Shown piece after piece: positions 1 through 9,674 of a stretch of DNA of 33,724 nucleotides. Positions within the stretch are counted from its first letter, which is position 1. The number at the start of each line of letters is the position of its first letter. Source of the DNA: Verrucomicrobiota bacterium (GTDB lineage: Bacteria; Verrucomicrobiota; Verrucomicrobiia; Limisphaerales; UBA1096); contig JASMKO010000055.1 in NCBI GenBank assembly GCA_030749225.1, positions 1 through 33,724 on the forward strand, written 5' to 3'. Under the pieces are notes generated by a model. It saw nothing but the letters and a program-made list of their open reading frames with translations, ran no database searches and was not told the DNA's origin. Both the position numbers and the translations under genes were made by a program.

Positions 1-303
1 CGCTGCCGCGAGGGGTTTGAGAAATGAGGCCAGTTCATTCGCCTCAGGCCGCTGTTTTTTCTTCGGCGGCATTTCGCCTGCCTGCACCTTGTCATGAACG
101 AGTACCCAGGTGTTGAACGTTTCTCCTTGGCCAAGTTCAAATCCAAGCGACTCAAGATTCAGTTTCCCCTTTTGTGTCTCCCCATCGTGGCAGCCGAGAC
201 AGTGGTTTTCCAAGAAGGACTGCAATTCCCCCGGCTTGGCCCAAAGGGTTGAACCGGCGAATATTGCACAAGCAAAAATTGCTATCCTGAATGATATTCT
301 CAC
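1..303 (-). CDS. Planctomycete-type cytochrome c domain protein, N-terminal part (runs off window)
   Basis: Reading the minus strand from a GTG at 303 gives a hydrophobic signal peptide (RISFRIAIFACAIFAG then STLWA) followed by a c-type haem motif CLGCH about 38 residues in. After it comes the stretch FNTWVLVHDKVQAGEMPPKK. This order, with haem motif, 'TW..VHD.V..GEMPP' and then 'ELASFLKPL', is characteristic of the N-terminus of the large secreted PVC-phylum cytochromes that carry DUF1587/DUF1592/DUF1588/DUF1585 domains. Only about 100 residues are present and the frame is open to base 1, so the C-terminal domains are inferred. GTG was chosen because the signal peptide starts there and no ATG lies upstream in frame before the palindrome at 371. 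It is divergent from asnS. A periplasmic electron-transfer role is inferred from the family. Confidence 0.72.
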   Translation of the reverse strand, partial: MRISFRIAIFACAIFAGSTLWAKPGELQSFLENHCLGCHDGETQKGKLNLESLGFELGQGETFNTWVLVHDKVQAGEMPPKKKQRPEANELASFLKPLAAA

Positions 304-370
304 TCTTTGGCCGTGATTGTGGCGAGAATTCAGCCGGGAGCAACTCTTTCCAAGCTGTACCCCACTTCGT

Positions 371-386
371 TTGGCCAAGCGCTTGG
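371..386. repeat. Iterated palindrome copy (16-bp TTGGCCAAGCGCTTGG)
   Basis: A perfect 12-bp palindromic core CCAAGCGCTTGG, extended on the left by TTGG, lies in the divergent intergenic space between the cytochrome gene (start 303) and asnS (start 467). The same sequence recurs throughout the window. Confidence 0.9.
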
Positions 387-403
387 TTCGATGTGGGTTG
401 ATG

Positions 404-418
404 TGATGAAGCTCATCA
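404..418. promoter_or_regulatory. Short inverted repeat upstream of asnS
   Basis: TGATGA-AGC-TCATCA forms a perfect 6-bp inverted repeat with a 3-base spacer, about 50 bp before the asnS start and inside the divergent promoter region. It could be an operator or a leader hairpin. Nothing in the window identifies a regulator, so this is a weak call. Confidence 0.25.
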
Positions 419-466
419 AAAACTTCCATTTGGACTCTCTCGCTAGATTCGATTAACGTTCGGTGT

Positions 467-1891
467 ATGAGCGAGGATTTTCAGCTCGTGTCGGTGGCGG
501 AGTTATTGGCGCAGGAGGGCGTGTCGGTGGGGGATCGTGTGCGGCTGCGGGGTTGGGTGCGCACGCGGCGTGACTCGAAGGCTGGCTTGTCTTTTGTGCA
601 GTTGCACGATGGTTCGTGTTTTGATCCTGCGCAGGTGGTGGCGCCGGGTGAACTGGAGAATTACACCAGCGAGGTGCAGCATCTCACCACTGGCTGCTCG
701 GCCATCGCCGAGGGCGAGGTGGTGGCGTCTGAGGGCAAAGGGCAAAGCGTTGAGTTACTGGCCACGCGTATCCAGCCGGTGGGTATGGTGGACGACCCTG
801 AATCGTATCCGATGCCGGCCAAGCGGCATACGTTCGAATACCTGCGCGAGCAGGCCCATTTGCGCGTGCGCACGAATGCTTTTTCCGCCATGGCCCGAGT
901 GCGGCATTGCCTGGCCAACGCGGTGCATCGGTATTTTCACGAGAACGGATTTTACTGGGTACACACGCCGATCGTCACTGGCAGCGATTGCGAGGGGGCT
1001 GGTGAGATGTTTCGGGTTAGCACGCTGGACTTGGAAAACATCCCGCGCACGGAGAATGGCGCGGTCGATTTTGTGCAGGATTTTTTTGGCAAGGAAACCA
1101 ACCTCACGGTATCAGGCCAGTTGAATGTGGAGAGCTACTGTCTGGCATTGAGCAAGGTATACACGTTTGGGCCGACCTTTCGTGCAGAGAACTCCAACAC
1201 ATCGCGTCATCTAGCGGAGTTTTGGATGATCGAGCCAGAGATTGCATTTGCCGATCTGTCGGATGACGCCGACTTGGCGGAGGATTTTTTGAAGAAAATC
1301 TTCCGCACGCTGCTCGATGAACGTGGTGATGATATGGCGTTTTTCCAGCAGCGCGTGGACAAGGGTTGCATCGAGCGGCTCAAGAAATTTGTCGAGGCCA
1401 GCTTTGAGCGGATGGATTACACCGACGCCATTGAACGGCTGGAAAAGGCGATGGCTGATGGGCAAAAGTTTGAGTTCCCCGTGAAGTGGGGCATGGACTT
1501 GCAAAGCGAACACGAGCGCTGGCTCACCGAGGAACACATTGGCCGCCCGGTGGTGGTGATGAATTACCCGAAGGATATCAAGGCATTCTACATGCGGATG
1601 AATGACGACGGTAAAACAGTCGCCGCGATGGATGTGCTCGCGCCGGGAATCGGCGAAATCATCGGCGGCTCACAACGCGAGGAACGCCTCGATGTGCTCG
1701 ATGCCCGTCTCGACGAAATGAACTTGGACAAGTCCGACTACTGGTGGTACCGCGACCTGCGGAAATACGGCACCGTCCCCCACGCCGGTTTCGGCCTTGG
1801 CTTCGAGCGCACCCTCATCTACGCCACCGGCATGGCCAATGTGCGGGATGTGATTCCGTTCCCACGAACGCCGCGCAACGCCGCGTTTTGA
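467..1891 (+). CDS. asnS: Asparagine--tRNA ligase
   Basis: A 474-residue class IIb aminoacyl-tRNA synthetase that charges tRNA-Asn with asparagine in the cytoplasm. An N-terminal OB-fold anticodon-binding domain occupies about residues 20-105. Motif 1 lies around 163-180 ([17 protein letters not shown]). Motif 2 is [16 protein letters not shown] around 238-253. Motif 3, [15 protein letters not shown] followed by [11 protein letters not shown], ends the protein. The short insert after motif 1 (about 186-210) is usual for AsnRS and argues against AspRS. Length matches the family (about 466 in E. coli). The ATG at 467 starts directly before the OB fold. No strong Shine-Dalgarno is visible. The gene stands alone, divergent from the left-edge cytochrome gene. 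Confidence 0.97.
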   Translation: MSEDFQLVSVAELLAQEGVSVGDRVRLRGWVRTRRDSKAGLSFVQLHDGSCFDPAQVVAPGELENYTSEVQHLTTGCSAIAEGEVVASEGKGQSVELLATRIQPVGMVDDPESYPMPAKRHTFEYLREQAHLRVRTNAFSAMARVRHCLANAVHRYFHENGFYWVHTPIVTGSDCEGAGEMFRVSTLDLENIPRTENGAVDFVQDFFGKETNLTVSGQLNVESYCLALSKVYTFGPTFRAENSNTSRHLAEFWMIEPEIAFADLSDDADLAEDFLKKIFRTLLDERGDDMAFFQQRVDKGCIERLKKFVEASFERMDYTDAIERLEKAMADGQKFEFPVKWGMDLQSEHERWLTEEHIGRPVVVMNYPKDIKAFYMRMNDDGKTVAAMDVLAPGIGEIIGGSQREERLDVLDARLDEMNLDKSDYWWYRDLRKYGTVPHAGFGLGFERTLIYATGMANVRDVIPFPRTPRNAAF

Positions 1892-1894
1892 CCA

Positions 1895-2098
1895 TCAGGC
1901 CTTACCGTCGAGAGTCACGGTGAGGGGTGTCTCCAAACTTGGCTGCTTGGTTGTCCGGAAGATGGACTGTGAGAAAAGCAGCGCCATGGTTCCTGCTTTA
2001 TGAATCAGTCTTATCGGTTCGGTTCGAACCGATTTCCTTAAATCGGGATCGAGGTGACTGAGTGGCTCGTCGAGCAACAGCAGGACGGGGCGGGTATC
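1895..2098 (-). pseudogene. Remnant of an ABC-transporter ATP-binding subunit
   Basis: The minus strand encodes RPVLLLLDEPLSHLDPDLRK followed by SVRTEPIRLIHKAGT, an unmistakable Walker B plus D-loop region of an importer-type ABC ATPase. It resembles the spermidine/iron (PotA/FbpC) class, whose usual continuation is 'TALFVTHDQ'. Here the continuation is a degenerate 'TMALLFSQS' without the switch histidine, and the frame ends soon after. Upstream there is an in-frame stop at 2099-2101, and no Walker A or LSGGQ motif is present before the macroglobulin gene ends at 2150. The fragment is therefore 5'-truncated and decayed, squeezed between asnS (ends 1891) and the macroglobulin gene. Transcription or function is unlikely. 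Confidence 0.75.
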
Positions 2099-2149
2099 TC
2101 AGGCGAAGTTCGGGATTTTCATTTGAGGTCCCTACGGCCTTTGTCCTGT

Positions 2150-5100
2150 TCAGAGCACTTTGAGCCAGTGGCTGGCGCTGTGGCTGTTGAATTCCGGCGC
2201 GTACATGCTCTGGATGTTTGCAATGCCGGTCTGGTAGCGGCCACGGTGGAACACCTTCACCGGATACTCAAAGACGTAGGTGCCTTTGGGTAGGTAGTCG
2301 ATGAAGAAATGGCTGGAGGCATCGCGTGTTGACTCGTAGTAGGCCAGACCGTCCTGATACTTGTAGCGAGATAATACGTTGACCGGTTCAGTGCCGCTAC
2401 CGCGTTGATCCTTCAAGTGGACGAATTCCATGTTGCGGTCGGTCTGCAAAACCAGGCGCACGACGAGTTCGTCGCCCGGCTTGAGATCGCGATTGAGTGG
2501 TTTAAGTACTTGGCCCGATTTTTCATCCTCACGAATGTAGATCTCCTTGGCCAAGTGCAGCGGGGTGGCGGTGTGCGGGGTGACCTTGGACATGTCTTCG
2601 AGGTACTGCCAATGCACGCTGCCCCAGGCGACGCCGGCATCGTGTTTGGTCATTTCCACTTGGCCGAGCGCGGATGTGATTTCGCTGCGGCCAAACTTCT
2701 GCTGATAAAACCCGGTGCCGGCTTCGACGTTTTCCGTCTGGACCGTTTTGCCGCCGAGCGACACCTCGACGAGTTTGGTGGAGGCGAGCAGGTTATCGCC
2801 GCCTAGCAGGATGGAGTAGACGGCGTCGGCGGTGGCTTTGGTGGTTTTCCAGGCCTGGGTCTGCTTCTGCTTGATGAGCCAGATCTGGCAGTCGCGCACT
2901 GCCTTCTTGTCCTGCGAAATCTCGTTGAACATCTCTATCATCATGGCCTGCGTCTCGATCGGGGCGCGGTACCACCACCATGAGTGCTCAGTGTCGCGCC
3001 AGAACATGCCGAGTTCCTCTGTCGTGACACTGTGTTCAAGGATCGACTTGACAATGTCGGCGGGCGTTTCCTTGTCGGCGAGCCGGTGTAATGCGATGCC
3101 GACATGAGCTTTGGACTGGCGGTTGCCCAGCGTGAGCCAATGCTTTTTGCCCTGGCCGACGAAGTAGTCGAACGCGGTCTTGTTTGCGGCCGGCACCGGC
3201 TTGTCCTTCAGGTAAAAACTGCGGCAGTAGAGGAAGAGCGCGACGGTCTGGTTGAGGTTGTTTTTGTCCAGGTGATCTTGTCGCTTGAGTCGGTCGTAGC
3301 TTTTTTGAATCCAGTTATCGAGGCGGTCGAGTGCCTTGACCGCGAGGCTGACATTCACGTTCTCGACCCCAAGATGCCGCAATCGCGCGAAGCCGGTGGT
3401 GACGTAGAGCGTGATGTAATCGTTGCTGCGGCCACCGGGCATCCATGGCCAGCCACCGTCGGAATTCTGTGCCTTGGTGAGCTGTTCAAACAGCCGTTTG
3501 GCATCGGTGTCGAGTCGGTTTTTGTCGAATAGGGTGCCGACATTTCGCCGGGCCTGGCTTTCGTCTTTGGCCTCGCGTACCCACGGTGTCTCAAGCAGCA
3601 GCAGGCTTTTGAGATCCTCGTTTTTCTCAAGCGGACTGTCGAGTGCGTCGGTGCCTTTCCACAGGTCGAACACGCGTCGGATACGGGCGTCGGAGTTAGC
3701 GATGTGCGCGGCAAGTGAGTTGGCGTACATCCGGTTGAAACGTTGCTCGGTGCACTCATGCGGATACTCCATCAGGTAGGGCAGGGCGAGCACGGCGTAC
3801 CAAGCCGGGTTGGATGCGACTTGTACGGTGAGCGACTGATGCTCGAGTGTGTCCGATTGGTCGGCGGCGATCAGTTTATCGAACTGGAATTTCTTTGTGC
3901 CCTTGTCGCGGATCGGCAACGGCAGCGACTCGGCGACGAGGATACGGCGGGAGAGTACCGGAAGGTAGTTTTCCTCGGCGTCCGCCTGATCTCCTGCGGA
4001 GGCGGTGACTCGATAGACGAGCGTGGGCGCACTGTCCGGTACTGTCAGGCGCCATGAAAAACTGCGCGACTCCCCAGCGGGGATCGTGAACGCCAGTTCC
4101 GGTGAGGTGTTGCCGAGCAAGGTGTTGACCGGATCGTCCGTTACGGCGTCTTTGAGGTCGAGTTTCACACTGCCGTTGCGGGCGGTTTCGCCGGTGTTCA
4201 GCACGCGTGTGGTGAACTCCAGCACGTCACCTTCGCGGAGAAACCGCGGCGGGTTCGGTCGCACCATCAGGTCGAGCGACGTGACCGTCTTGCCGTCGAT
4301 GAAACCGGAGCGAACCTGTTCATCGTGCACGAATGCCATCAGTTTCCACTCTGTCAACGCCTCCGGCATGGTGAACTTCAACTCCACCTCGCCGTTTTCG
4401 TTGGAGACCACGTGCGGAAAAAAGAACGCTGTTTCGTTGAGGTTTTTGCGGACGGACACTTGTGACTCGCTGCCGGAAGTTGCTGCTCCCGAGCCTTTCT
4501 TGTCGGCCTGTGCAGAAAATGCAGCTGCGTTGGAGGCCGAGGCTTGTTCATCTAGCGCATCTCCGGCATCAATTCTAGCAGCATCTGCTGCCATTCCCAG
4601 ATTTGCGACAGAAGTTTCAGGCACGTTGTTGGCTGCGAATTTGGGCATGGCTCTCCCGAGCATCGCCCCCCTTGAACGGTAATAACGGAACGGAGCCTGA
4701 GTAATCTCAGTTGGAAACGCCCAGTACCGATAGTTGCCGGTCGAGATGGTGGTTCGACTCCAATTGCCGAGCAGGCTGTTCAGGCCGCGGCCATGGTTGT
4801 TAAACGCAACATTGGCCGTGGAGTAGTCATAGCGGAAGATCGAAAACTTTTGCTGCCAGTAATGCTTAGCGAACGCTTCAAGCGATGCATCGTAAAGCGT
4901 GGCCACCATCTCGGCGACTGCCTTATCGGCGTTCGGTCCGGTCACGGTGGCAGTCCACGTTTCCTTTTGGCCGGGGCGCAACTTGGAGACGAGCCGGGTC
5001 CATTTCACCTTGAGATTCTTGTTGCTCCACGGGACTTCAACCCGCTGTGAACTATGCAGCAAACGGTTCTCGCGCACCTGGGTGACATGCACGGTGAACC

Positions 5101-8100
5101 CGCCGCGATACGCCTCCCTGATGGGCAGCTCGAACAGTTGCTGGGTTTGGCCGGGTGAGGTCCAGAACCGGTTAACGATCTTGTGGCGCTGCTCGACCTC
5201 GATGAATGCCCGGCCGGTGTCGTAGCCGGTGCCCCAAACCAGACGGTAGGTTTCACCCGGCTCGATGTTGTGTTTTTCACTGGCCACGATCTGTGGCAGC
5301 CGAATGGCCAAGCGCTTGGCCAAGGGATCTAACACAGTGAGCGAGTGGATCGCCTTGACCGGTTTGCCCCGCCGATCCTGCGTCTCGAAAACGGCGCGAT
5401 ACACGCCGACATCGAGCTTGGCTTTGGCCTTGGCCTGTCCATTTTCGTCGATCTCGATTTCCTGCGTCGACACCGCTTGGCCAAGTGGCCATGTCTCCGG
5501 GTTGTTGTCGACCGGCTTGGTTTCAGGGGCGGGATGGATGGTTGGTACGAGACGCCGGCGGATGACTTTGTCCGGCTGTTTCAACGCGTGGATGGTGAGC
5601 GTGCCTTTGGCCGACTTGGGCACGCCGGAGAGCGACTGGGTGCTTAGCGTGAACTCGACCGGCTTGGCTGTGCTTTGCCACGCCTCGGCGCGCATCGTGG
5701 CGGCGAGCGTGGTGTAGCCGACGCTGATCTGTGTGTTGTCGCTTCGTGTCTCGCCGCTGCCATCGGTGACGTCAGCGTGGATCAGGTACACGAACGTGGG
5801 CTCCGATTCTTCCGGCACGTTTTCGTCGGGGATGGCGTCAAAGTGAAGGACGAACGAGCCGTCCGGTTTGGTTTCAAACTTGCCGTGGGCGATCTGCCGC
5901 TGCTGCGAGTGGATCGGTCCGTCGCGCCAATAATGCCAGCGCCACCAGACCGGCCAGCGCGCCTGTCGTGTGACGCGGAATTTGCCGGTGGCCTCGCCGA
6001 TCGGCGCGCCGGTGTAGTCGGTGGCTTTGCCCTGGAGTTCCACTGTTTCGCCCAGCTTGGGTGCTTGCTTGGGCTTACCCAGTTCAACTAGAAACTTAGG
6101 CCGCTTGTATTCCTCCACCCGGAATCCGGCTTGACCTTGGGGCGGCTGCTTGGTGCCGACTGAGTAATGGCCGGTGAGCCGATTTTTCGGCGCGGTGAAA
6201 CTGCCGGAGAGCGAGCCGTAGCCGTTGGTTTTCAGATCCAGTTTTTCTACCTCCTGCCCATTGGGATCACGGAGGACCACTGTGACGCTCTTGTCCTTGA
6301 TGATGTTGTATTCGTTTTTTCCATGGTGCCACCTCAGCGCGATGCCCTTGAACTGGATCGACTGGCTGGGGCGATAGATGGCACGGTCGGTGAAGAAAAT
6401 GATCTGCTGTTCCTCCCTTTCTTTCGGCAGTTGACCGCCCCAGAAACCGTTGCGAGATGTCGTGCCGACGCGACGTTTGCCAGCCTGCACGAGAATGTCC
6501 CCGTAGTATTCCCGTGGGCCTTTTGTAAACTTGAAAAAGCCGTGCTCGTCGGTGGTGGATTTTCGTTCCTTCGAGTTTTCCGGGCGGCTACCGAGCCAGA
6601 GGGAGACGTTAGCACCGCTGATTGGTTCGCCGGAATTGGCCTCCAGAAGGAAGCCCTCGAGTTGGTCTGCTCGTGAGCGCAGGACGAGTGACAGGTCACT
6701 GATCCAGACAGCGGTGTATATCATTCGGTTGTCCTTTTCGCTGAAGTCGCCCCGGGTGCTGGAGATGAGGTAGTAAAAACCGGGTGCCACGTCACTTGGG
6801 GCTTTGAAGACCTCGGTGCGCTGCTTGTAGTCGGAGGTTGGGGTAAGGCTGTGTTGCCAGGTTTTTACAGCGGTTTCACGCACGAGCGCGCGGCGTTGCT
6901 CTGTGCGAGAAACACGAAATCGATTTTTCCGCTGGGCCAGCCAGTCCGCCTTGACCAAGCGAAAGTGCGCTTCGGTGATGTTTCGATAGCTCAAGGAAAG
7001 CTCTACGCCCGGCTTGCTCCAGATCGACTCCGTCGTCACGTTGATGTCCCGGGCCTCGATCTGAGCCACGAGGTTGTGACAGCGTTTGCCGCCTCGCGAT
7101 TCTCTGAACTGGTCGCGGCCGACGATGGCGACCCTGCGGGCCTCCACCCATTCGCCTTTTATGTAAAGTGCGTTGGCCCAATGATAGCGTGCCCATGCAG
7201 AGAGTCGCCCCGGCTCGTTCTCGGCCACGTCACGTATCGCCTCTATGAATCTGTCCCGGCCGCCCTCGCCAACGGCGCTGTTTTTCGCGAAAAGCAGCCG
7301 CGCAATGTCGGCATCTACCCTTGCCGCGGAATCGGCGTCAGTTCTGTGAAATCTGAGGATGTCCTGGAACAGCTTTACCGCCTTGAGATGGGATGAGCCG
7401 GTGTCGGTTGTCTGCGGGTTCCACGCGAGAAATTTGTCGAGTGAATCGAGCACGGGATCATCCGTCTTCATTTCAAAGGAGTCCTCCGGCTTGGCTGCTG
7501 CGAACTCGCCCGAGGTGTAAAACCCGAGCGCTTCGTGCGCGATGAAGTCGTACAGCGTTGGCCGGTAATTCTCTGGTAGCGTCGGCTTCGTCAGCAGGTC
7601 GGCGAAGTTACTGGTCGGGATGGTCTTGAGCCGGCCATCAGCGAGGGCGTTGGTGAAATGGAGGTTGATCTCGCGGTAAAGCCGAGGCAGGTCCCACGTG
7701 GTGAAATCATCGCCTAGTGGCTCGGCTGTCGCGGTGCGCTGCATGAACCGGTAGCGGTTCTGACGGAAATACTGCCAGTACCAGTGACCGAGCACGGTTT
7801 CGAGCAGCGGCTTGGCCTCAACGGGCACCTTGCCTAGTTCGTCTTGCAGGCGGATGATTTTTTCCTCCGGCTTGCTGCCCTGCACGGCACCCTCGTGGGT
7901 GATGCGCTTGGCCAGAGCCTTGATCGCCTCGGCGTGTTTGCCGTTCCCGAGCGCCGAGTCGTAGATCGTTTGGAGCTTTGCGGCGGCGGTCTTCGGGCGG
8001 CCTTTTTTCTCCGCCTCAGCGACCTCCTTCCAGAGCGCCTCGCGATCGACCGGCTGCGACTGCGCCAGGACCAGCCCGGCGATAAACAAAAGAAAAGTAT

Positions 8101-8113
8101 TCAGCAATTTCAT
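2150..8113 (-). CDS. Bacterial alpha-2-macroglobulin family protein
   Basis: A secreted protein of about 1987 residues. The ATG at 8113 begins a clean signal peptide (MKLLNTFLLFIAGLVLAQSQ). A longer frame would start at a TTG at 8167 and place 18 non-hydrophobic residues before it. The N-terminal third is helical and repeat-like. Macroglobulin (MG) domains follow, including the typical 'TDRAIYRPSQSIQFKG' (MG2). The A2M domain (PHVVSNENGEVELKF ... EALTEWKLMAFVHD) comes next, then an alpha/alpha-toroid. The toroid carries the thioester-type motif CTEQ in YPHECTEQRF, with Cys near residue 1454. An Ala/Ser-rich, poorly ordered stretch (about residues 1158-1218) precedes the A2M domain, where the bait region lies in family members. 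The family traps or inhibits proteases at the cell envelope. The pbpC gene that often accompanies it is absent. It is third in a row after the DUF1553 and DUF1501 genes. Confidence 0.93.
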   Translation of the reverse strand: MKLLNTFLLFIAGLVLAQSQPVDREALWKEVAEAEKKGRPKTAAAKLQTIYDSALGNGKHAEAIKALAKRITHEGAVQGSKPEEKIIRLQDELGKVPVEAKPLLETVLGHWYWQYFRQNRYRFMQRTATAEPLGDDFTTWDLPRLYREINLHFTNALADGRLKTIPTSNFADLLTKPTLPENYRPTLYDFIAHEALGFYTSGEFAAAKPEDSFEMKTDDPVLDSLDKFLAWNPQTTDTGSSHLKAVKLFQDILRFHRTDADSAARVDADIARLLFAKNSAVGEGGRDRFIEAIRDVAENEPGRLSAWARYHWANALYIKGEWVEARRVAIVGRDQFRESRGGKRCHNLVAQIEARDINVTTESIWSKPGVELSLSYRNITEAHFRLVKADWLAQRKNRFRVSRTEQRRALVRETAVKTWQHSLTPTSDYKQRTEVFKAPSDVAPGFYYLISSTRGDFSEKDNRMIYTAVWISDLSLVLRSRADQLEGFLLEANSGEPISGANVSLWLGSRPENSKERKSTTDEHGFFKFTKGPREYYGDILVQAGKRRVGTTSRNGFWGGQLPKEREEQQIIFFTDRAIYRPSQSIQFKGIALRWHHGKNEYNIIKDKSVTVVLRDPNGQEVEKLDLKTNGYGSLSGSFTAPKNRLTGHYSVGTKQPPQGQAGFRVEEYKRPKFLVELGKPKQAPKLGETVELQGKATDYTGAPIGEATGKFRVTRQARWPVWWRWHYWRDGPIHSQQRQIAHGKFETKPDGSFVLHFDAIPDENVPEESEPTFVYLIHADVTDGSGETRSDNTQISVGYTTLAATMRAEAWQSTAKPVEFTLSTQSLSGVPKSAKGTLTIHALKQPDKVIRRRLVPTIHPAPETKPVDNNPETWPLGQAVSTQEIEIDENGQAKAKAKLDVGVYRAVFETQDRRGKPVKAIHSLTVLDPLAKRLAIRLPQIVASEKHNIEPGETYRLVWGTGYDTGRAFIEVEQRHKIVNRFWTSPGQTQQLFELPIREAYRGGFTVHVTQVRENRLLHSSQRVEVPWSNKNLKVKWTRLVSKLRPGQKETWTATVTGPNADKAVAEMVATLYDASLEAFAKHYWQQKFSIFRYDYSTANVAFNNHGRGLNSLLGNWSRTTISTGNYRYWAFPTEITQAPFRYYRSRGAMLGRAMPKFAANNVPETSVANLGMAADAARIDAGDALDEQASASNAAAFSAQADKKGSGAATSGSESQVSVRKNLNETAFFFPHVVSNENGEVELKFTMPEALTEWKLMAFVHDEQVRSGFIDGKTVTSLDLMVRPNPPRFLREGDVLEFTTRVLNTGETARNGSVKLDLKDAVTDDPVNTLLGNTSPELAFTIPAGESRSFSWRLTVPDSAPTLVYRVTASAGDQADAEENYLPVLSRRILVAESLPLPIRDKGTKKFQFDKLIAADQSDTLEHQSLTVQVASNPAWYAVLALPYLMEYPHECTEQRFNRMYANSLAAHIANSDARIRRVFDLWKGTDALDSPLEKNEDLKSLLLLETPWVREAKDESQARRNVGTLFDKNRLDTDAKRLFEQLTKAQNSDGGWPWMPGGRSNDYITLYVTTGFARLRHLGVENVNVSLAVKALDRLDNWIQKSYDRLKRQDHLDKNNLNQTVALFLYCRSFYLKDKPVPAANKTAFDYFVGQGKKHWLTLGNRQSKAHVGIALHRLADKETPADIVKSILEHSVTTEELGMFWRDTEHSWWWYRAPIETQAMMIEMFNEISQDKKAVRDCQIWLIKQKQTQAWKTTKATADAVYSILLGGDNLLASTKLVEVSLGGKTVQTENVEAGTGFYQQKFGRSEITSALGQVEMTKHDAGVAWGSVHWQYLEDMSKVTPHTATPLHLAKEIYIREDEKSGQVLKPLNRDLKPGDELVVRLVLQTDRNMEFVHLKDQRGSGTEPVNVLSRYKYQDGLAYYESTRDASSHFFIDYLPKGTYVFEYPVKVFHRGRYQTGIANIQSMYAPEFNSHSASHWLKVL
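5305..5323. repeat. Iterated palindrome copy inside the macroglobulin gene (19 of 20 bases)
   Basis: TGGCCAAGCGCTTGGCCAA is the longest copy in the window, matching 19 of the 20 bases of the extended palindrome. It lies within coding sequence and is translated as LAKRLA, so the repeat is tolerated or maintained inside a gene. Confidence 0.9.
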
Positions 8114-8175
8114 GGCATCATCCCCAATATAGCTATGACGAGCTGTCGCCAAAAATATTAGGCGCAAAATAAAAT

Positions 8176-8191
8176 TTGGCCAAGCGCTTGG
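8176..8191. repeat. Iterated palindrome copy (16 bp)
   Basis: Perfect TTGGCCAAGCGCTTGG in the 88-bp gap between the DUF1501 stop (8202) and the macroglobulin start (8113). Its hairpin potential could affect transcription between the two genes, but there is no U-tract to make it a classical terminator. Confidence 0.9.
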
Positions 8192-8201
8192 TCAGGCGCG
8201 G

Positions 8202-9665
8202 TCAACCGAGCAGCTCGGTGGCCACTCGGGCTTCCTCGTTTTCAACCAGGCGCAGGTCGCGTGGGCCGATGCGGAACTTGAGCTTTTTGTGGTCGAGTCC
8301 GAACTGGTGCAGGACCGTGGCGAGCCAGTCGTAGTGGTGTATGATACCGTCTATAGCGTAGTGGGAAAACTCGTCGGTATGACCGTGGATGTGCCCCTGG
8401 CGGAACCCGCCGCCGGCCACCCACATGCTAAAGCCGTAAGTGTTGTGGTCGCGGCCGACCTTGTCGCGCTTGGTCAAGCCTTCGCGGAATTGGATCACCG
8501 GCAGCCGGCCCATCTCGCCGCCCCAGTGCACGATGGTGCTGTCGAGCAGGCCGCGCTCCTTGAGGTCGCGAACCAGTGCTGCGGCCGGTTTGTCGACCTC
8601 AACGCAGCGTTGGGGCAGGGCAGTCTTGATCGAGCCGTGATGGTCCCATACCTGGCCGTTGCAAAGGATCTGCACGAACCGTACACCGCGTTCGACAAGC
8701 CGCCGGGCGATTAGGCAGCGGGCGCCGTAATCGCGAGTGACCTTCTGGTCGATGCCGTACATTTTTTTGGTGGTCTCGGTTTCGCCGGAGATGTCGAATG
8801 CCTCCCGCGCGGCCACTTGCATGCGCGCGGCAAGCCCGTAGCTTTTCATGCGCGCCTCGAGGTCGTTCTCGCCGGGGTGTTGCCTGAGGTGTTCCTGGTT
8901 GAGTCGGTCGAGCAGGCGGAGTTGCTCCTGCTGCGGTGCCCCTTTCAGATGCTTCGGCGGGTCGAGGTTGAAAATACGAGGCGCAACTGGACGCACCATG
9001 GTACCCTGATAAATGGAAGGCAGCTTGCCGTTGGACCAGTTCTCCCCGCCAATCAACGGCAGGCCGCGGGTGTCGGTCAGTGCCACGTAGGCTGGGAGTT
9101 CCTGTGTCTCGCTGCCCAGCGCGCTAGTGAGCCAACTGCCCAGCACGGCGCGTCCGCTGGCGGCGCGACCAGTGCTGAGGGCGTAGTTGGACGGAATGTG
9201 ATTGTTGGCGCCGGTGTGCATCGACCGGATCAACGTGATCTCATCGGCAACCTCGCCAAGGTGCGGAACCAACTCGGACAGTTCCATGCCGCATTGGCCA
9301 TGCGGCTTGAATTTCCATAGTGGCGCCATGATCTCGCGACTGGCCTGGGCGGGGTTGTCGAACTTCACATCGCCCGAGAAGGTTTTGCCATCGTGCTTGA
9401 TGAGTTCCGGCTTGGGATCGAAGAGATCGATCTGGCTCGGGCCACCGAGCATGAACATCGAGATCATCGCCTTGGCCTGCGGCTCGTGATGCGGCTGTTT
9501 CTGGAAAAGGTCGTATGTTTTCTCTTCGAGATCTGGTTTGAACGGCTCATCCGCCTCCTCGGCCAGCAGCCTGTCATGCTTAAGCAGCCACGAGGCGGCG
9601 ACAGAGCCCAGGCCGAATGCCGAGGTGTGGAGCATGTGTCGCCGCGAACAGAGATGGGTTTTCAT
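8202..9665 (-). CDS. DUF1501 domain protein (secreted, sulfatase-like fold)
   Basis: A 487-residue member of the DUF1501 family, which is abundant in Planctomycetes and Verrucomicrobia and distantly related to sulfatases and alkaline phosphatases. The N-terminus is a twin-arginine signal (CSRRHMLHTSAFGLGSVAAS). Family landmarks are MISMFMLGGPSQIDLFDPKP near residue 70, SMHTGANNHIPSNYALSTGR, 'CNGQVWDHHG' and 'HWGGEMGRLP', followed by 'GRDHNTYGFSMW'. Its start lies only 9 bp after the stop of the DUF1553 gene, so the two are almost certainly co-transcribed. This pairing is typical of PVC genomes. The biochemical function of DUF1501 is not established. A role with the cytochrome partner in extracellular or periplasmic polymer breakdown is an inference. 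Confidence 0.93.
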   Translation of the reverse strand: MKTHLCSRRHMLHTSAFGLGSVAASWLLKHDRLLAEEADEPFKPDLEEKTYDLFQKQPHHEPQAKAMISMFMLGGPSQIDLFDPKPELIKHDGKTFSGDVKFDNPAQASREIMAPLWKFKPHGQCGMELSELVPHLGEVADEITLIRSMHTGANNHIPSNYALSTGRAASGRAVLGSWLTSALGSETQELPAYVALTDTRGLPLIGGENWSNGKLPSIYQGTMVRPVAPRIFNLDPPKHLKGAPQQEQLRLLDRLNQEHLRQHPGENDLEARMKSYGLAARMQVAAREAFDISGETETTKKMYGIDQKVTRDYGARCLIARRLVERGVRFVQILCNGQVWDHHGSIKTALPQRCVEVDKPAAALVRDLKERGLLDSTIVHWGGEMGRLPVIQFREGLTKRDKVGRDHNTYGFSMWVAGGGFRQGHIHGHTDEFSHYAIDGIIHHYDWLATVLHQFGLDHKKLKFRIGPRDLRLVENEEARVATELLG

Positions 9666-9674
9666 AACAGTAGA

